64,000 nt of DNA. It comes from Flagellimonas taeanensis (GTDB lineage Bacteria; Bacteroidota; Bacteroidia; Flavobacteriales; Flavobacteriaceae). The translations under genes were made by a program, and so were the position numbers. Of this stretch, positions 7,993 to 16,908 are shown one piece after another. The stretch lies in NCBI RefSeq assembly GCF_003584105.1, contig NZ_QXFO01000028.1, positions 62,001 through 126,000 on the forward strand, written 5' to 3'. How positions within the stretch are numbered: position 1 is the stretch's first letter; the number at the start of each line of letters is the position of its first letter. The notes beneath the pieces are model-generated. The model was not told the origin of the DNA, ran no database searches, and saw only the letters and a program-made list of their open reading frames with translations.

Positions 7993-9675
7993 TTAAAAAC
8001 CGATTGCTTTGTCATCACCCCGTTTGTCGGCCCCACCTTCCAGTTTGCCATCGGGCAATACACGTATGGCATCCACTTTGCCAATAATGGGGGTGCGTTC
8101 CTCGTTGATGATGTATCCTTTGGATTTTAGCTCGGATATGAGTTCCTCGGAAAAGCCTTCAGGCTCAAAAACGACTGCATCGGGCAACCATTGATGATGA
8201 AAACGGGCCGCATTTACGGCATCCTGCATGCTCAGGTTGAATTCATATACGTTCAAAATGGTCTGGGCCACCGCAGTGATGATGGTGGAACCTCCAGGGG
8301 TTCCTACAACCATGTACAGTTTCCCTCCTTTTTCTACAATGGTAGGTGTCATACTACTCAACATCCTTTTTTCCGGGGCAATGCTGTTCGCTTCGGCACC
8401 GACCAGTCCGAACATATTGGGCACACCGGGTTTGGCACTAAAATCGTCCATTTCATTGTTCAAAAAGAAACCGAGCTCGGCACAATAGAGTTTGGAACCA
8501 TAGCCGCCGTTCAAGGTGGTGGTGGCAGAAATGGCGTTGCCCTCACTGTCCACGATGGAGTAGTGGGTGGTTTCGGAACTTTCGATGATCTCCACTTCAC
8601 CATGGCTCACATCGGATGACAACGTTGCTTTGTCAAAGGAAAAATCGGCCATACGTCCTTGCAGGTAGGCATCATCTAGAAGGACATCATAGGGAATATC
8701 GACAAAGTCGGGGTCGCCCAAAAAGTAATTCCGATCCGCGTAGGCACGACGGGACGCCTCGGTGAACAGTTGGATGGTCTTGGCGGAATTGTGTCCAAAT
8801 TTGGACACTTTGTAAGGCTCCATCATCTTGAAAATCTGGTTGATGGTGACGCCTCCGCTACTTGGGGGACTCATGGATATCACATGGAGGTCCTTGTAAT
8901 CGAACTCGATGGGATTTCTCCACTTGGCCTCATATCGTGAAAGGTCTTCCTCGGTGATATAGCCGCCATTTTCCTGCACAAAGGCGGCCAGTTTTTGGGC
9001 CACCTCACCTTTGTAGAAACCATCTTTTCCTTTTTCCATGATGATTTCCAAGGTTTGGGCCAATTCGGGATATTTTATGGTGTCCCCAGCCTTGAAAGGG
9101 CCTGCAAACTTGGTACTGTCGCCATTTGCCTTGATGAAACTTTCCCGATAGCCTTCCAATCGTTTAGCCTGTTTTTCGGTGACGATTACCCCTTTTTTGG
9201 CCAAGGCAATAATGGGCTGCATGATTTCGGATAGGGGCAGGGCGCCAAACTTTTTGTGTACTTCCATGACGCCGGCCACGGTGCCGGGCACCCCAACAGC
9301 GGTACCACCCGAGGTGCTCATATCGGGGATGACATTGCCCAACGAATCCAGGTACATGTCCTTGTGGGCCGCCATGGGTGCTTTCTCCCGATAATCGATG
9401 CCACCTACCTCGCCGTTGCTCTTTCGGTAGACCATAAAGCCACCACCGCCCAAATTTCCGGCAAATGGGAAGGAAACGGCCAAGGCCAGTTCTGTGGCTA
9501 CCATGGCATCAAAGACATTGCCTCCTTTTTTCATGATGTCCACCCCGATTTGGGAAGCTTCTTCTCTGGCCGAGACCACCATGGCTTTTTCCGTGACAAG
9601 TCCCGTAGGTTCGGCAGGCTTTTGTTTGCAATGGATGAACAAGGCCAAAGGAAGGAGCAGTATCAGTCTTCGCAT
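7993..9675 (-). CDS. ggt: Gamma-glutamyltransferase, lipoprotein form
   Basis: A 560-residue Ntn-hydrolase that transfers or hydrolyses gamma-glutamyl groups from glutathione and related peptides, acting outside the cytoplasm. It begins with a lipoprotein signal (ALFIHCKQ). Family blocks are NAFDAMVAT-like GNVFDAMVAT, the glycine-rich NLGGGGFM, GVPGTVAGV, SPPSSGG, and the autocleavage site ETTHYSIVD, whose first Thr (about residue 368) becomes the N-terminal nucleophile of the small subunit. GGYGSKL follows in the small subunit, and SMTPTIV and GTPGGSTIITAV lie near the C-terminus. All active-site features are present and the length is normal. It overlaps the start of the upstream ACP phosphodiesterase reading frame by 13 bases, suggesting translational coupling. 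Confidence 0.95.
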   Translation of the reverse strand: MRRLILLLPLALFIHCKQKPAEPTGLVTEKAMVVSAREEASQIGVDIMKKGGNVFDAMVATELALAVSFPFAGNLGGGGFMVYRKSNGEVGGIDYREKAPMAAHKDMYLDSLGNVIPDMSTSGGTAVGVPGTVAGVMEVHKKFGALPLSEIMQPIIALAKKGVIVTEKQAKRLEGYRESFIKANGDSTKFAGPFKAGDTIKYPELAQTLEIIMEKGKDGFYKGEVAQKLAAFVQENGGYITEEDLSRYEAKWRNPIEFDYKDLHVISMSPPSSGGVTINQIFKMMEPYKVSKFGHNSAKTIQLFTEASRRAYADRNYFLGDPDFVDIPYDVLLDDAYLQGRMADFSFDKATLSSDVSHGEVEIIESSETTHYSIVDSEGNAISATTTLNGGYGSKLYCAELGFFLNNEMDDFSAKPGVPNMFGLVGAEANSIAPEKRMLSSMTPTIVEKGGKLYMVVGTPGGSTIITAVAQTILNVYEFNLSMQDAVNAARFHHQWLPDAVVFEPEGFSEELISELKSKGYIINEERTPIIGKVDAIRVLPDGKLEGGADKRGDDKAIGF

Positions 9676-10256
9676 AGGGAGTTAAATTTTTGACGGGAAA
9701 AGGTAATCAATTCTTCAAAAAAAGCGGTGAACTCGTTTTCAAAATCCGTGTAGTGTTCCTCAAGATCGAAAATGGCAAAATTCATCTTGGACTTGTTCTG
9801 GGTCCTTCGGTTCATCCCGTTGAGCACCCTGCCGATACCGTCAAGGTTGGCATAATCCAAGAGCCAGTTGTCCGCGATCATATAGGGCATCATCCGCTTG
9901 GTGGCCACGGGAAGCAGCTCGTAATTTTCTTCCAACAGGTCATAGAACCGGTCCACATATTCTTCCAGGGGAACATTGGAATAATCGCTCCAGTTCTTGG
10001 CCAGGAAATGGTCGTAAAAGATGTCCACGATCACCATGCTATAATGGCTGTAGTTCTTGTGCAACCGTTTGCTGCTCTGTCTAGTAATGGGATGGGCGTC
10101 CGTGAAAGTGTCAATTTCCCGATGTAGCAAGATGCCCTTTTGGATCTTATCGGGAAAATGTTTGTAGCGGTTCCCACGGATATGGTCGGCAAAAAAATTG
10201 CCCAAAGTGATCTCCTTGTCATCAAAGGAAAGGTAAATATGTGCCAAGAAGTTCAT
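9663..10256 (-). CDS. Acyl carrier protein phosphodiesterase (AcpH/DUF479 family)
   Basis: A 197-residue protein of the HD-like ACP phosphodiesterase family, which removes the 4'-phosphopantetheine arm from ACP. The conserved N-terminus MNFLAHIYLSFDDKEITLGN, the NFFADHIRG block and HREIDTFTDAHP are present, with helical segments afterwards including a histidine-containing HYSMVIVDIFYDHFLA. It is the first gene of a four-gene minus-strand run (this gene, ggt, ATP-grasp, SMP-30). The glmM gene is divergent. Confidence 0.88.
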   Translation of the reverse strand: MNFLAHIYLSFDDKEITLGNFFADHIRGNRYKHFPDKIQKGILLHREIDTFTDAHPITRQSSKRLHKNYSHYSMVIVDIFYDHFLAKNWSDYSNVPLEEYVDRFYDLLEENYELLPVATKRMMPYMIADNWLLDYANLDGIGRVLNGMNRRTQNKSKMNFAIFDLEEHYTDFENEFTAFFEELITFSRQKFNSLCED

Positions 10257-10319
10257 CGGGGCAAAATCCTTTTGTGTCGAAATTTACAAATTCAAAACAT
10301 GGAATAGGGGATGCTGGGT

Positions 10320-10327
10320 TATATTTG
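10320..10327 (+). promoter_or_regulatory. Predicted -7 box of glmM
   Basis: TATATTTG is a full TAnnTTTG match, 20 bases before the glmM start codon. No convincing -33 TTG was found upstream. Confidence 0.5.
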
Positions 10328-10347
10328 CACAAACTTTTTTAACAATT

Positions 10348-11739
10348 ATGACACTGATCAAATCTATTTCTGGAATTAGAGGAACCATAGGCGGAAAAAC
10401 AAACGATAACCTGACCCCATTGGACGCCGTGAAGTTTGCGGCAGCATATGGGAGCTGGTTGAAGGACTATTCCAAGAAGGAGAAATTGAACGTTGTCATA
10501 GGCAGGGATGCGCGTTTGTCGGGCGAGATGATCCAAAATTTGGTAGTGTCCACCTTGGTGGGACTGGGGATTGATGTAGTGGACCTTGGGTTATCCACCA
10601 CCCCTACAGTGGAGATAGCCGTTCCTTTGGAAAAGGCCGATGGAGGTATTATCCTGACCGCCAGTCACAATCCAAAGCAATGGAACGCCCTGAAACTGCT
10701 CAATGAGCGTGGTGAGTTTTTGGATGCGGCCCAAGGAGCCAAGATTTTGGAACTTGCCGAAAGAGAGGATTTTGATTTTGCAGTGGTCGATGACCTTGGA
10801 AAAATAACCACAAACGATTCCTACATCGATATCCATATTGATGAAGTACTGGAACTTCCCTTGGTGGATGCCGATGTGATCAGGGGCAAGGGATTCAAGG
10901 TGGTCGTGGACGGGGTCAACTCCACAGGAGGCATTGCCATTCCCAAATTACTGCAAGAACTTGGGGTGGAAGTGGTGAAACTCTACTGTGATCCCACAGG
11001 CCATTTTCCACACAATCCAGAACCCTTGAAAGAGCATTTGGGGGACATCTGCAAAAAAGTAGTGGAAGAAAAAGCCGATTTTGGTATCGTGGTGGACCCG
11101 GATGTGGACCGCTTGGCCTTTATCAGCAACGATGGGGAAATGTTCGGTGAGGAATACACCTTAGTGGCCTGTGCCGATTACGTACTGGGCAAGACCAAGG
11201 GCAACACGGTGTCCAACCTGTCCTCTTCACGCGCCCTTCGCGACATTACCGAAAAGCATGGAGCAACTTATGAGGCTGCCGCTGTGGGCGAAGTGAACGT
11301 AGTCGCCAAAATGAAGGCGAGTAATGCCATTATTGGCGGTGAGGGCAATGGCGGTATCATTTACCCAGAGAGCCACTATGGGCGCGATGCCTTGGTGGGC
11401 ACGGCCCTTTTCTTGATGTTGATGGCCGAACGAGGCGGTACCGTGGCAGAGCTACGGGCGAGCTACCCCAGCTATTTTATGGGCAAAAAGAAGATAGAGC
11501 TTACCCCCGAACTGGATGTGGATGCCCTTCTTGAGGCCATGCATGACAAATATAAGGGAGAGCAGGTTTCCACCATTGACGGGGTAAAAATCGATTTTCC
11601 AGAAAATTGGGTACATCTTCGCAAATCCAACACAGAACCTATCATTCGAATTTATACAGAGGCCAAATCGCAAAAAGAAGCGGATGCCTTGGCGGACCGT
11701 ATCATTGCTGAAATCAAGGAAGTGGCGGGATTGAACTAG
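10348..11739 (+). CDS. glmM: Phosphoglucosamine mutase
   Basis: A 463-residue alpha-D-phosphohexomutase converting glucosamine-6-phosphate to glucosamine-1-phosphate for UDP-GlcNAc, and so for peptidoglycan and lipid A. Seen: N-terminal SISGIRGTIGG, active-site phosphoserine loop TASHNPKQWN (Ser about residue 105), metal-binding DPDVDRLAF (about residue 250), sugar-binding GEGNGGIIYPESHYGRDA and phosphate-binding RKSNTEPIIRIYTEA near the C-terminus. The GEGNGG form fits GlmM or phosphomannomutase; GlmM is the usual assignment in this phylum. It is monocistronic and its end overlaps the convergent next gene by 4 bases. Confidence 0.88.
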   Translation: MTLIKSISGIRGTIGGKTNDNLTPLDAVKFAAAYGSWLKDYSKKEKLNVVIGRDARLSGEMIQNLVVSTLVGLGIDVVDLGLSTTPTVEIAVPLEKADGGIILTASHNPKQWNALKLLNERGEFLDAAQGAKILELAEREDFDFAVVDDLGKITTNDSYIDIHIDEVLELPLVDADVIRGKGFKVVVDGVNSTGGIAIPKLLQELGVEVVKLYCDPTGHFPHNPEPLKEHLGDICKKVVEEKADFGIVVDPDVDRLAFISNDGEMFGEEYTLVACADYVLGKTKGNTVSNLSSSRALRDITEKHGATYEAAAVGEVNVVAKMKASNAIIGGEGNGGIIYPESHYGRDALVGTALFLMLMAERGGTVAELRASYPSYFMGKKKIELTPELDVDALLEAMHDKYKGEQVSTIDGVKIDFPENWVHLRKSNTEPIIRIYTEAKSQKEADALADRIIAEIKEVAGLN

Positions 11740-12248
11740 TTCTCGATCAGTTCATATCGGATTTTTTGGGAATTGAATTCCTCATGGGAAATGGAAGCGT
11801 GCTTGTCCGAGTCCAACCAGATTTTCCATGAACCGTTTTCTTTGCGTAGCCCTACATTGAATTCCCCATAGCCCCTTATCACAAGGTCATCATCATTGTT
11901 GCCTTTGGAACTGAACCGATAATACCCATTTTGGTAGGCCAGTTCACCATTTTGGTCCACGGAAGTGGAAAGGATGACAAAGGCGATACCAACCCGGTTG
12001 GTGGCCACAAAATCCGCAAAATTTTCCAGATAGCTTTCGCCGGTCTTGATTTCACCTTGCTCCATGATGACCCGTATGATGTCTTTCGTGTGGATGGATT
12101 TCAATTTTTCTGGGTCCGATTCGTCATAGGCTTCCATGAAAGGGAGCCATACGTCTTTTTTGATTTCTTCAAGGATTTCGTCTGTGGCCTGCCCGAAGGA
12201 AAATAAGCTAAGGCAGCATAAAACTGCTGTGAGGATTGACTGCTTCAT
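11736..12248 (-). CDS. Secreted SnoaL/DUF4440-like (NTF2-fold) protein
   Basis: A 170-residue protein with a cleavable signal peptide ending LFSFGQA, then an NTF2-like body. Residues 25-80 hold the helix and loop typical of DUF4440 (PFMEAYDESDPEKLKSIHTKD), and the C-terminal strands include a GYGEFNVGLRKENGSWKIW stretch. The family includes small ligand-binding or catalytic proteins without a common activity, so no specific role can be assigned. Exported, probably periplasmic. Confidence 0.75.
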   Translation of the reverse strand: MKQSILTAVLCCLSLFSFGQATDEILEEIKKDVWLPFMEAYDESDPEKLKSIHTKDIIRVIMEQGEIKTGESYLENFADFVATNRVGIAFVILSTSVDQNGELAYQNGYYRFSSKGNNDDDLVIRGYGEFNVGLRKENGSWKIWLDSDKHASISHEEFNSQKIRYELIEN

Positions 12249-12327
12249 TTTTTGATGATTTGAATGCTGCTGAAGATATAAAATAACTTGAAGTCTGCTT
12301 GCAGGATATATAAAAAATGTAGTTGGC

Positions 12328-13311
12328 TCACATGGACTCCAAATAACTTTTCCGGGCCACTTTGGCGGTCTTGTGTTCGCCGGTATGGTTCCATCCAGGG
12401 GGCATTATAAGGTAGAGGAACTTGTTTGCAAGTCCCGGAGCCCTCCACACATCTTTGGCCAAAGCCACGATTTCACCAAAGTAGACATCCATGAAGTTCC
12501 CCGAGTCCATCTCCCGTGTTATACCGTATTCTATTTTTATGTCGTGTTTCTCCTCTTGATAGGTTTTGAACACTCGGTCCCAAATGTTCAATAAATTACA
12601 AAAATTGGTGTCCATGTAGAGTGGGTTCTTGGCATGGTGAACCCGATGGTGGGAAGGGGTGAGGATAATTTTGTTCAAAAAGCCCAACCGACCATTTTTC
12701 AACAGGTTTTCCCCTACATGTATAAAAGCACCATAGGTGCCATCAATGAACATGATCAAAAACAACAACTCAGGGTGTACGCCCAAAAGGATACAGATGG
12801 TGGTCCGGATGGTATCGGCATAGGGTGCTTCCAAGAAGAAATGGGCATGGGTCACGGACAGGTTCATGTCTTCAGGGGCATGATGGGTAGAGTGCAGGCA
12901 CCAGAACAGACGCACTTTGTGACCCAAGTAATGATAGACAAAATGCCCGAGTTCCCATACTACGTAACCATAAACGATCCAATACCACTTCATCGTGGTC
13001 TGGAACGGAGCGTACTGTTGAAACAGGCCAATGCATAGGGCAACCATGGCAATGGCAATAAATCGCCCTATAAATCGATTGAAAACATAGATCAAAAAAT
13101 TCACCTTATACACCTTTGTCTGGGGTTTTTTATAAATCAATCCCAAAATGAGTTCAAGGATGATGAGCAAGGGAATAATAGGATAGATCAAGGAGACAAT
13201 ACCCTCATAAGTGGTAAAAGAGGAGAAATCGCCAGACCTAAGGATTTCAAGGGCTTGAGATATACCCAGAAAGCCTATGATCTCATCGAAAAGTGTCTGT
13301 AGGAATTCCAT
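12328..13311 (-). CDS. Sterol desaturase / fatty acid hydroxylase superfamily membrane protein
   Basis: A 327-residue integral membrane di-iron enzyme candidate. The histidine clusters of the superfamily are intact: HFVYHYLGHK, then CLHSTHHAPEDMN, then HRVHHAKNPLYMD (HxxHH type). At least four hydrophobic stretches lie in the first 180 residues (for example LIYPIIPLLIILELILGLI). Members insert oxygen into or desaturate lipid chains such as sterols, carotenoids or fatty acids; the substrate here is unknown. Single gene, flanked by about 80 and 115 bp of AT-rich sequence. Confidence 0.9.
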   Translation of the reverse strand: MEFLQTLFDEIIGFLGISQALEILRSGDFSSFTTYEGIVSLIYPIIPLLIILELILGLIYKKPQTKVYKVNFLIYVFNRFIGRFIAIAMVALCIGLFQQYAPFQTTMKWYWIVYGYVVWELGHFVYHYLGHKVRLFWCLHSTHHAPEDMNLSVTHAHFFLEAPYADTIRTTICILLGVHPELLFLIMFIDGTYGAFIHVGENLLKNGRLGFLNKIILTPSHHRVHHAKNPLYMDTNFCNLLNIWDRVFKTYQEEKHDIKIEYGITREMDSGNFMDVYFGEIVALAKDVWRAPGLANKFLYLIMPPGWNHTGEHKTAKVARKSYLESM

Positions 13312-13427
13312 TTGAGTTTGTTCAATTGGTACAGAAAATAGAAAAATAAGGAAAAATTTAAATAAAAATTTCGACCAATGGCAATCCTGGCTCTATTTAT
13401 ACCTTCAAAAAGATGTTTTGAGGAAAT

Positions 13428-14324
13428 TTATGGATTTTGAAAAGCCTTAGGCACCTTGTTCCTATGCTTCCACCGTTTGTGGGTCCAGAAATAATATTCT
13501 GGGGCCTCCTGTATGGATTCCTCTACATGCTTTAGAAAAGATTCGGTAATCTTATAATCTTCCACCTCTGTAGGGTTTTCAGTAAGGACAATAAATGTGC
13601 TTCTGTAGAGTCCCCTGCCCGTTTTCCTCACTTTGAGATATACAGGGACAAAATCGTTGGCCTTGCAGATTTCCTCACCTCCCACATGCACCGGAACCGT
13701 GATGCCCATAAATTTTGTCCAGTGGCGCGCACGTTGGACCATGGGGGATTGGTCACTGATGATCCCCACCATCATCAATTCCCTACTTTCCTTTGCCGCT
13801 TTCAACAATTTTTTGCTTTCCTTGGTCGCAATCAATGTTGTGCCGTACTTGCTCCTGATGCCACGGACCAATCTGTCAAAATATTTGTTCTGGATTTTTT
13901 GGTAGATGCCATAGCCCTTCGATGTTATTCTGGTGTTTAGGGACAATACCCATTCCCAACTGGCATAATGTGGCAACATTATCATAGTGTTCTTTCCTTC
14001 CGCTTCAAGATTTTGGAGCACTTCTATATTTGTGTAACTGAAGCGTCTTTGCATTTCTTCGGTGCTGATGCCCAAGGTCTTTATCATTTCCAAAAAGATA
14101 TCGCACATATGGCGAAAGAATTTTTTTTCGATAGCCAAGCGTTCGGCCTTTGATTTTTCGGGAAAAACGAGCGCTAAGTTATTGCGCACTACTTTTTTAC
14201 GGTATCCGATGACATAGTACAGCAATAGGTAAACACCATCTGAGATTGTGTACAAAATTGGGAAAGGTAGTCTGGAGACCAACCAGAGCAATGGGTAAAC
14301 GAGGATATATACGGCCAACTGCAT
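13428..14324 (-). CDS. LpxL/HtrB-type lipid A or lipid acyltransferase
   Basis: A 298-residue inner-membrane acyltransferase of the lysophospholipid/lipid A family. There is one N-terminal membrane segment (VYILVYPLLWLVSRLPF), a catalytic HX4E motif HYASWE near residue 118, and later ISDQSP (about residue 190) and the VPVHVGGEEI stretch. It would transfer an acyl chain to a Kdo-lipid A precursor or another lipid. It is divergent from the rhomboid gene across a perfect 18-bp palindrome holding both predicted -7 boxes. Confidence 0.9.
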   Translation of the reverse strand: MQLAVYILVYPLLWLVSRLPFPILYTISDGVYLLLYYVIGYRKKVVRNNLALVFPEKSKAERLAIEKKFFRHMCDIFLEMIKTLGISTEEMQRRFSYTNIEVLQNLEAEGKNTMIMLPHYASWEWVLSLNTRITSKGYGIYQKIQNKYFDRLVRGIRSKYGTTLIATKESKKLLKAAKESRELMMVGIISDQSPMVQRARHWTKFMGITVPVHVGGEEICKANDFVPVYLKVRKTGRGLYRSTFIVLTENPTEVEDYKITESFLKHVEESIQEAPEYYFWTHKRWKHRNKVPKAFQNP

Positions 14325-14340
14325 AAGCGATTCTTGTGTG

Positions 14341-14358
14341 CAAATATAGCTATATTTG
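14341..14358. promoter_or_regulatory. Back-to-back -7 boxes in a perfect palindrome
   Basis: CAAATATAGCTATATTTG is its own reverse complement. The right half is a TAnnTTTG box for the rhomboid gene (14351-14358), and the left half is the same box for the acyltransferase gene on the minus strand (14341-14348). Only two bases separate them, so RNA polymerase can probably serve only one direction at a time. Confidence 0.6.
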
Positions 14359-14376
14359 AAACCAAACTTTTATTGC

Positions 14377-15027
14377 ATGTACAATTTACATATTGCCACG
14401 ATTGCCATAATAGCCATCAATGTAATAGTGTCCCTGCGGGGATTCAGCGATGCCGCTTTTTTTGATAGGTATAAGTTCAGCATTGGGGGCATACAGGCAG
14501 GGCAACGGGAGCGGATGGCCACATCCGGGTTTTTACACGTGGATATTTCCCATCTTTTTTTCAATATGTTCACCCTGTATTTTTTTGCCAATGTGGTCAT
14601 CAGTTGGTTTGGCCCGGGCAAATTTTTGATCATTTATTTTGTCAGTTTGATGGGGGGGAGCCTATTGGCCCTGTTTTTTCACAAGAACGAACCTTTTTAT
14701 AGTGCGGTGGGGGCCAGTGGCGCCGTTACAGGTATTTTGTATGCCGCTATTTTATTGAACCCTGATATGCAATTGGGTATTATGTTCATCCCTATTCCAC
14801 TGCCGGCCTACGTATTGGGTATTGGGTACCTGTTGTATTCCATTTATGGGATGAAGAGCCGATTGGGAAATATTGGACACACGGCACATTTTGGCGGGGC
14901 CATTGGCGGATATGCCACCACCTTGTTGTTCAAGCCTGAACTGTTCGTCACGGACACACTGATTGTTGTACTATTGGCCATCCCTATAATCATACTTTTT
15001 GTATTGGAGAAAATGGGGAAGATTTGA
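14377..15027 (+). CDS. Rhomboid family intramembrane serine protease
   Basis: A 216-residue protein with about six hydrophobic segments. Catalytic serine lies in GASGAVTG (Ser about residue 114) and catalytic histidine in HTAHFGGAIGG (about residue 170). SHLFFNMFTLYFF supplies the conserved HxxxN motif of transmembrane segment 2. It cleaves membrane proteins within the bilayer; substrates are unknown. The ATG at 14377 (MYNLHIA) is chosen over a TTG at 14356 because the TTG lies within the predicted promoter. Confidence 0.93.
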   Translation: MYNLHIATIAIIAINVIVSLRGFSDAAFFDRYKFSIGGIQAGQRERMATSGFLHVDISHLFFNMFTLYFFANVVISWFGPGKFLIIYFVSLMGGSLLALFFHKNEPFYSAVGASGAVTGILYAAILLNPDMQLGIMFIPIPLPAYVLGIGYLLYSIYGMKSRLGNIGHTAHFGGAIGGYATTLLFKPELFVTDTLIVVLLAIPIIILFVLEKMGKI

Positions 15028-15030
15028 TCC

Positions 15031-15070
15031 AAAAGAAAAGCCCGGACACAATGCCGGGCTTTTCTTTTTT
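15031..15070. terminator. Bidirectional intrinsic terminator
   Basis: AAAAGAAAAGCCCGG and CCGGGCTTTTCTTTT form a long stem with an 8-base loop, flanked by A and T runs. It lies between the convergent rhomboid gene and the TlpA-like gene and can serve both. Confidence 0.85.
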
Positions 15071-15085
15071 ACTATTTGTGTTGGC

Positions 15086-16201
15086 CTAATTCAGCAGTTC
15101 GGCCACTTTTTGTTCAAGGGCAGGTCCCCTCAGGTCCTTGGCCACGATCACACCGTTCTCATCCAACAAAAAAGCAGCTGGTATGGCGTTGATGTTGTAG
15201 AGCCTCGCTATAGGGTCTTGAAAACGCTGAAGATTGGAAATATGGTTCCAGGCCAGCCCATCGGCCTCAATGGCACCTTTCCAGTCTTCGGCACGGGTAT
15301 CCAAGGAAACCCCGATGATATTGAATCCTTTGTCTTTATACTTTTCGTAAACGGAGACAATGTTTGGATTTTCAGCTCGACAAGGTTTGCACCAAGCGGC
15401 CCAAAAATCCACCAATGTAAGTTTGGATTTATCCGTGACCTGGCTCAGGGCCAACATATTCCCAGTAGGCGTTGGCGCCGAAAAGTCAGGGGCCGTGGAG
15501 CCAACCTCGGTGGATTTCATTTTGTCCAACTGTTCCTTGATCTTTTTGCCGGGCTCGGTGGCCTTCATTTCTGGGGAAAGACCTTCAAAAAGTGATTTTA
15601 CCTCATCCAAGGGAAGGGCCTTGCTCGCCATTAGGTTGCCGATGATCAACACAGAGATCAGTGCATTGGGATTGTTCTTTGCATAGTCCACGTTGAAGTT
15701 TTTAGCCTCTTCCTGGAACTCCATGAACTCTTCACGTAGGGAGGTAACAGTGGCCGTATCCATTTTTTGGGCCGCATCACGCATATCGTTCTGCATGGAC
15801 ATGGCCCTTTCGGACAATTTTCTCGATTCATCCAAAAAATCCATGAACAATTCGTTCTGCTCGGTTCCCTTCAATTTGGCATAGTTCAGACTATCTTTTT
15901 GAAATTCCATTTCGATGGTGCCATTTTCCAACACCACAGGAATGTTTCCGCGGTTGGATTCCATAAATATGTAGTGCAATTTGGGCTCGACTTGGTTCCC
16001 CGTAAAGATGAACTTGCCATTTTCCACTGTCGCGGTATCTACCTCCACCAACTGGTTAAGGGTGTCCGTAGTCTTTAGAAATACCTTGATGCCATTCTCA
16101 GGTTCACCGGTGATCGTTCCGCTCAAGGTGTATCCTTTGGGGTCTGAGTTGCAAGCTGTCAAAAACAGTATCCCAAGGGCGATCGCAAATATTTTTTTCA
16201 T
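15086..16201 (-). CDS. TlpA/ResA-like thiol-disulfide lipoprotein with DUF4369 domain
   Basis: A 371-residue protein with a lipoprotein signal (LGILFLTACNSD). Residues about 25-120 are a DUF4369 beta domain, then comes a helical linker rich in Met, Glu and Lys, and residues about 235-371 are a thioredoxin-like AhpC/TSA-type domain with redox motif WCKPC near residue 272 and cis-Pro region NAIPAAFLLDENG. It probably reduces or isomerises disulfides in the periplasm; this two-domain layout is common in Bacteroidota. No partner gene is adjacent. Confidence 0.92.
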   Translation of the reverse strand: MKKIFAIALGILFLTACNSDPKGYTLSGTITGEPENGIKVFLKTTDTLNQLVEVDTATVENGKFIFTGNQVEPKLHYIFMESNRGNIPVVLENGTIEMEFQKDSLNYAKLKGTEQNELFMDFLDESRKLSERAMSMQNDMRDAAQKMDTATVTSLREEFMEFQEEAKNFNVDYAKNNPNALISVLIIGNLMASKALPLDEVKSLFEGLSPEMKATEPGKKIKEQLDKMKSTEVGSTAPDFSAPTPTGNMLALSQVTDKSKLTLVDFWAAWCKPCRAENPNIVSVYEKYKDKGFNIIGVSLDTRAEDWKGAIEADGLAWNHISNLQRFQDPIARLYNINAIPAAFLLDENGVIVAKDLRGPALEQKVAELLN

Positions 16202-16243
16202 GTGTTGCTATTTAAGCTGCTAAGGTATTCATTCCTTATGGCA

Positions 16244-16280
16244 TAAAAAAACCCTTGGTACTTCTATGAAGCGCCAAGGG
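16244..16280 (-). terminator. Intrinsic terminator of the outer-membrane protein gene
   Basis: On the minus strand, CCCTTGG...CCAAGGG forms a 7-bp stem followed by a run of seven T, located 26 bp after the stop codon of the gene at 16306-16806. Confidence 0.7.
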
Positions 16281-16305
16281 ACTATAATTTAATGGATTTG
16301 TTGTA

Positions 16306-16806
16306 TTAGAACTGGTATCTTATACCCAATGCAATGTCAAAATCAAAATCATTGTCGAACCCGTCGTAGCCCACAAGGCCCAGTTCGGGTCTGAAATCCA
16401 GGGATAAGAGTAGGGGAATGTCAAAATTGTACTCAATACCGATGTTACCGGCGGCAAATACAAACAGACCATCATAATCATCATCAAAGTCTGGATCTGG
16501 ATGGTCAAAATCAACACTGCCCAATCCACCACCTACGCCATAGTACCAATTAAAGTCTCCGTCCAATGGACGTACCCACTGGTACACGCCGGTCAATTTG
16601 AACGCATCAAAATGGCGGCTGTCGCGCCAACCGAGATCAAATTCCGCTCGATTGGAAGCGCCTATGGCCTTCTGATAGGAAATTTCGGCACCAAAACCGT
16701 CGCTGTCACCCAATCGGAGACCTAGGGCATGGTTGGAAATTTCCTGCGCACTCATGGATGCTGTTACAAATAAAAAAAGCGCTGCAAATAATGTGGTAAT
16801 CTTCAT
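16306..16806 (-). CDS. Small outer-membrane beta-barrel-like protein
   Basis: A 166-residue protein with a signal peptide ending ASMSAQ, then alternating hydrophobic/polar strands with many Gly and aromatic residues (FGAEISYQKAIG, YYGVGGGLGSVDF, FVFAAGNIGIEYNF). It ends with Phe (LGIRYQF), the usual C-terminal signature of barrel proteins. An acidic loop with repeated Asp (about residues 105-115) may bind calcium. It could be an eight-stranded OmpW/OmpX-like barrel, but no specific family is recognised. Confidence 0.78.
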   Translation of the reverse strand: MKITTLFAALFLFVTASMSAQEISNHALGLRLGDSDGFGAEISYQKAIGASNRAEFDLGWRDSRHFDAFKLTGVYQWVRPLDGDFNWYYGVGGGLGSVDFDHPDPDFDDDYDGLFVFAAGNIGIEYNFDIPLLLSLDFRPELGLVGYDGFDNDFDFDIALGIRYQF

Positions 16807-16908
16807 GTGTTTCTCTTTTAAGTTAAAAATTAGAGATAGTTTTGTAGTTACATTTACGTTTGAAAAACTGATTTAGTTCCCGAAAACCATTCCAAATTGA
16901 ATAAAAAA

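Noticed and set aside
12328-12448. Minus-strand frame extending 12245-12448 as a separate gene
   Set aside because: It lies within the 3' end of the fatty acid hydroxylase gene in another frame and has no coding character.
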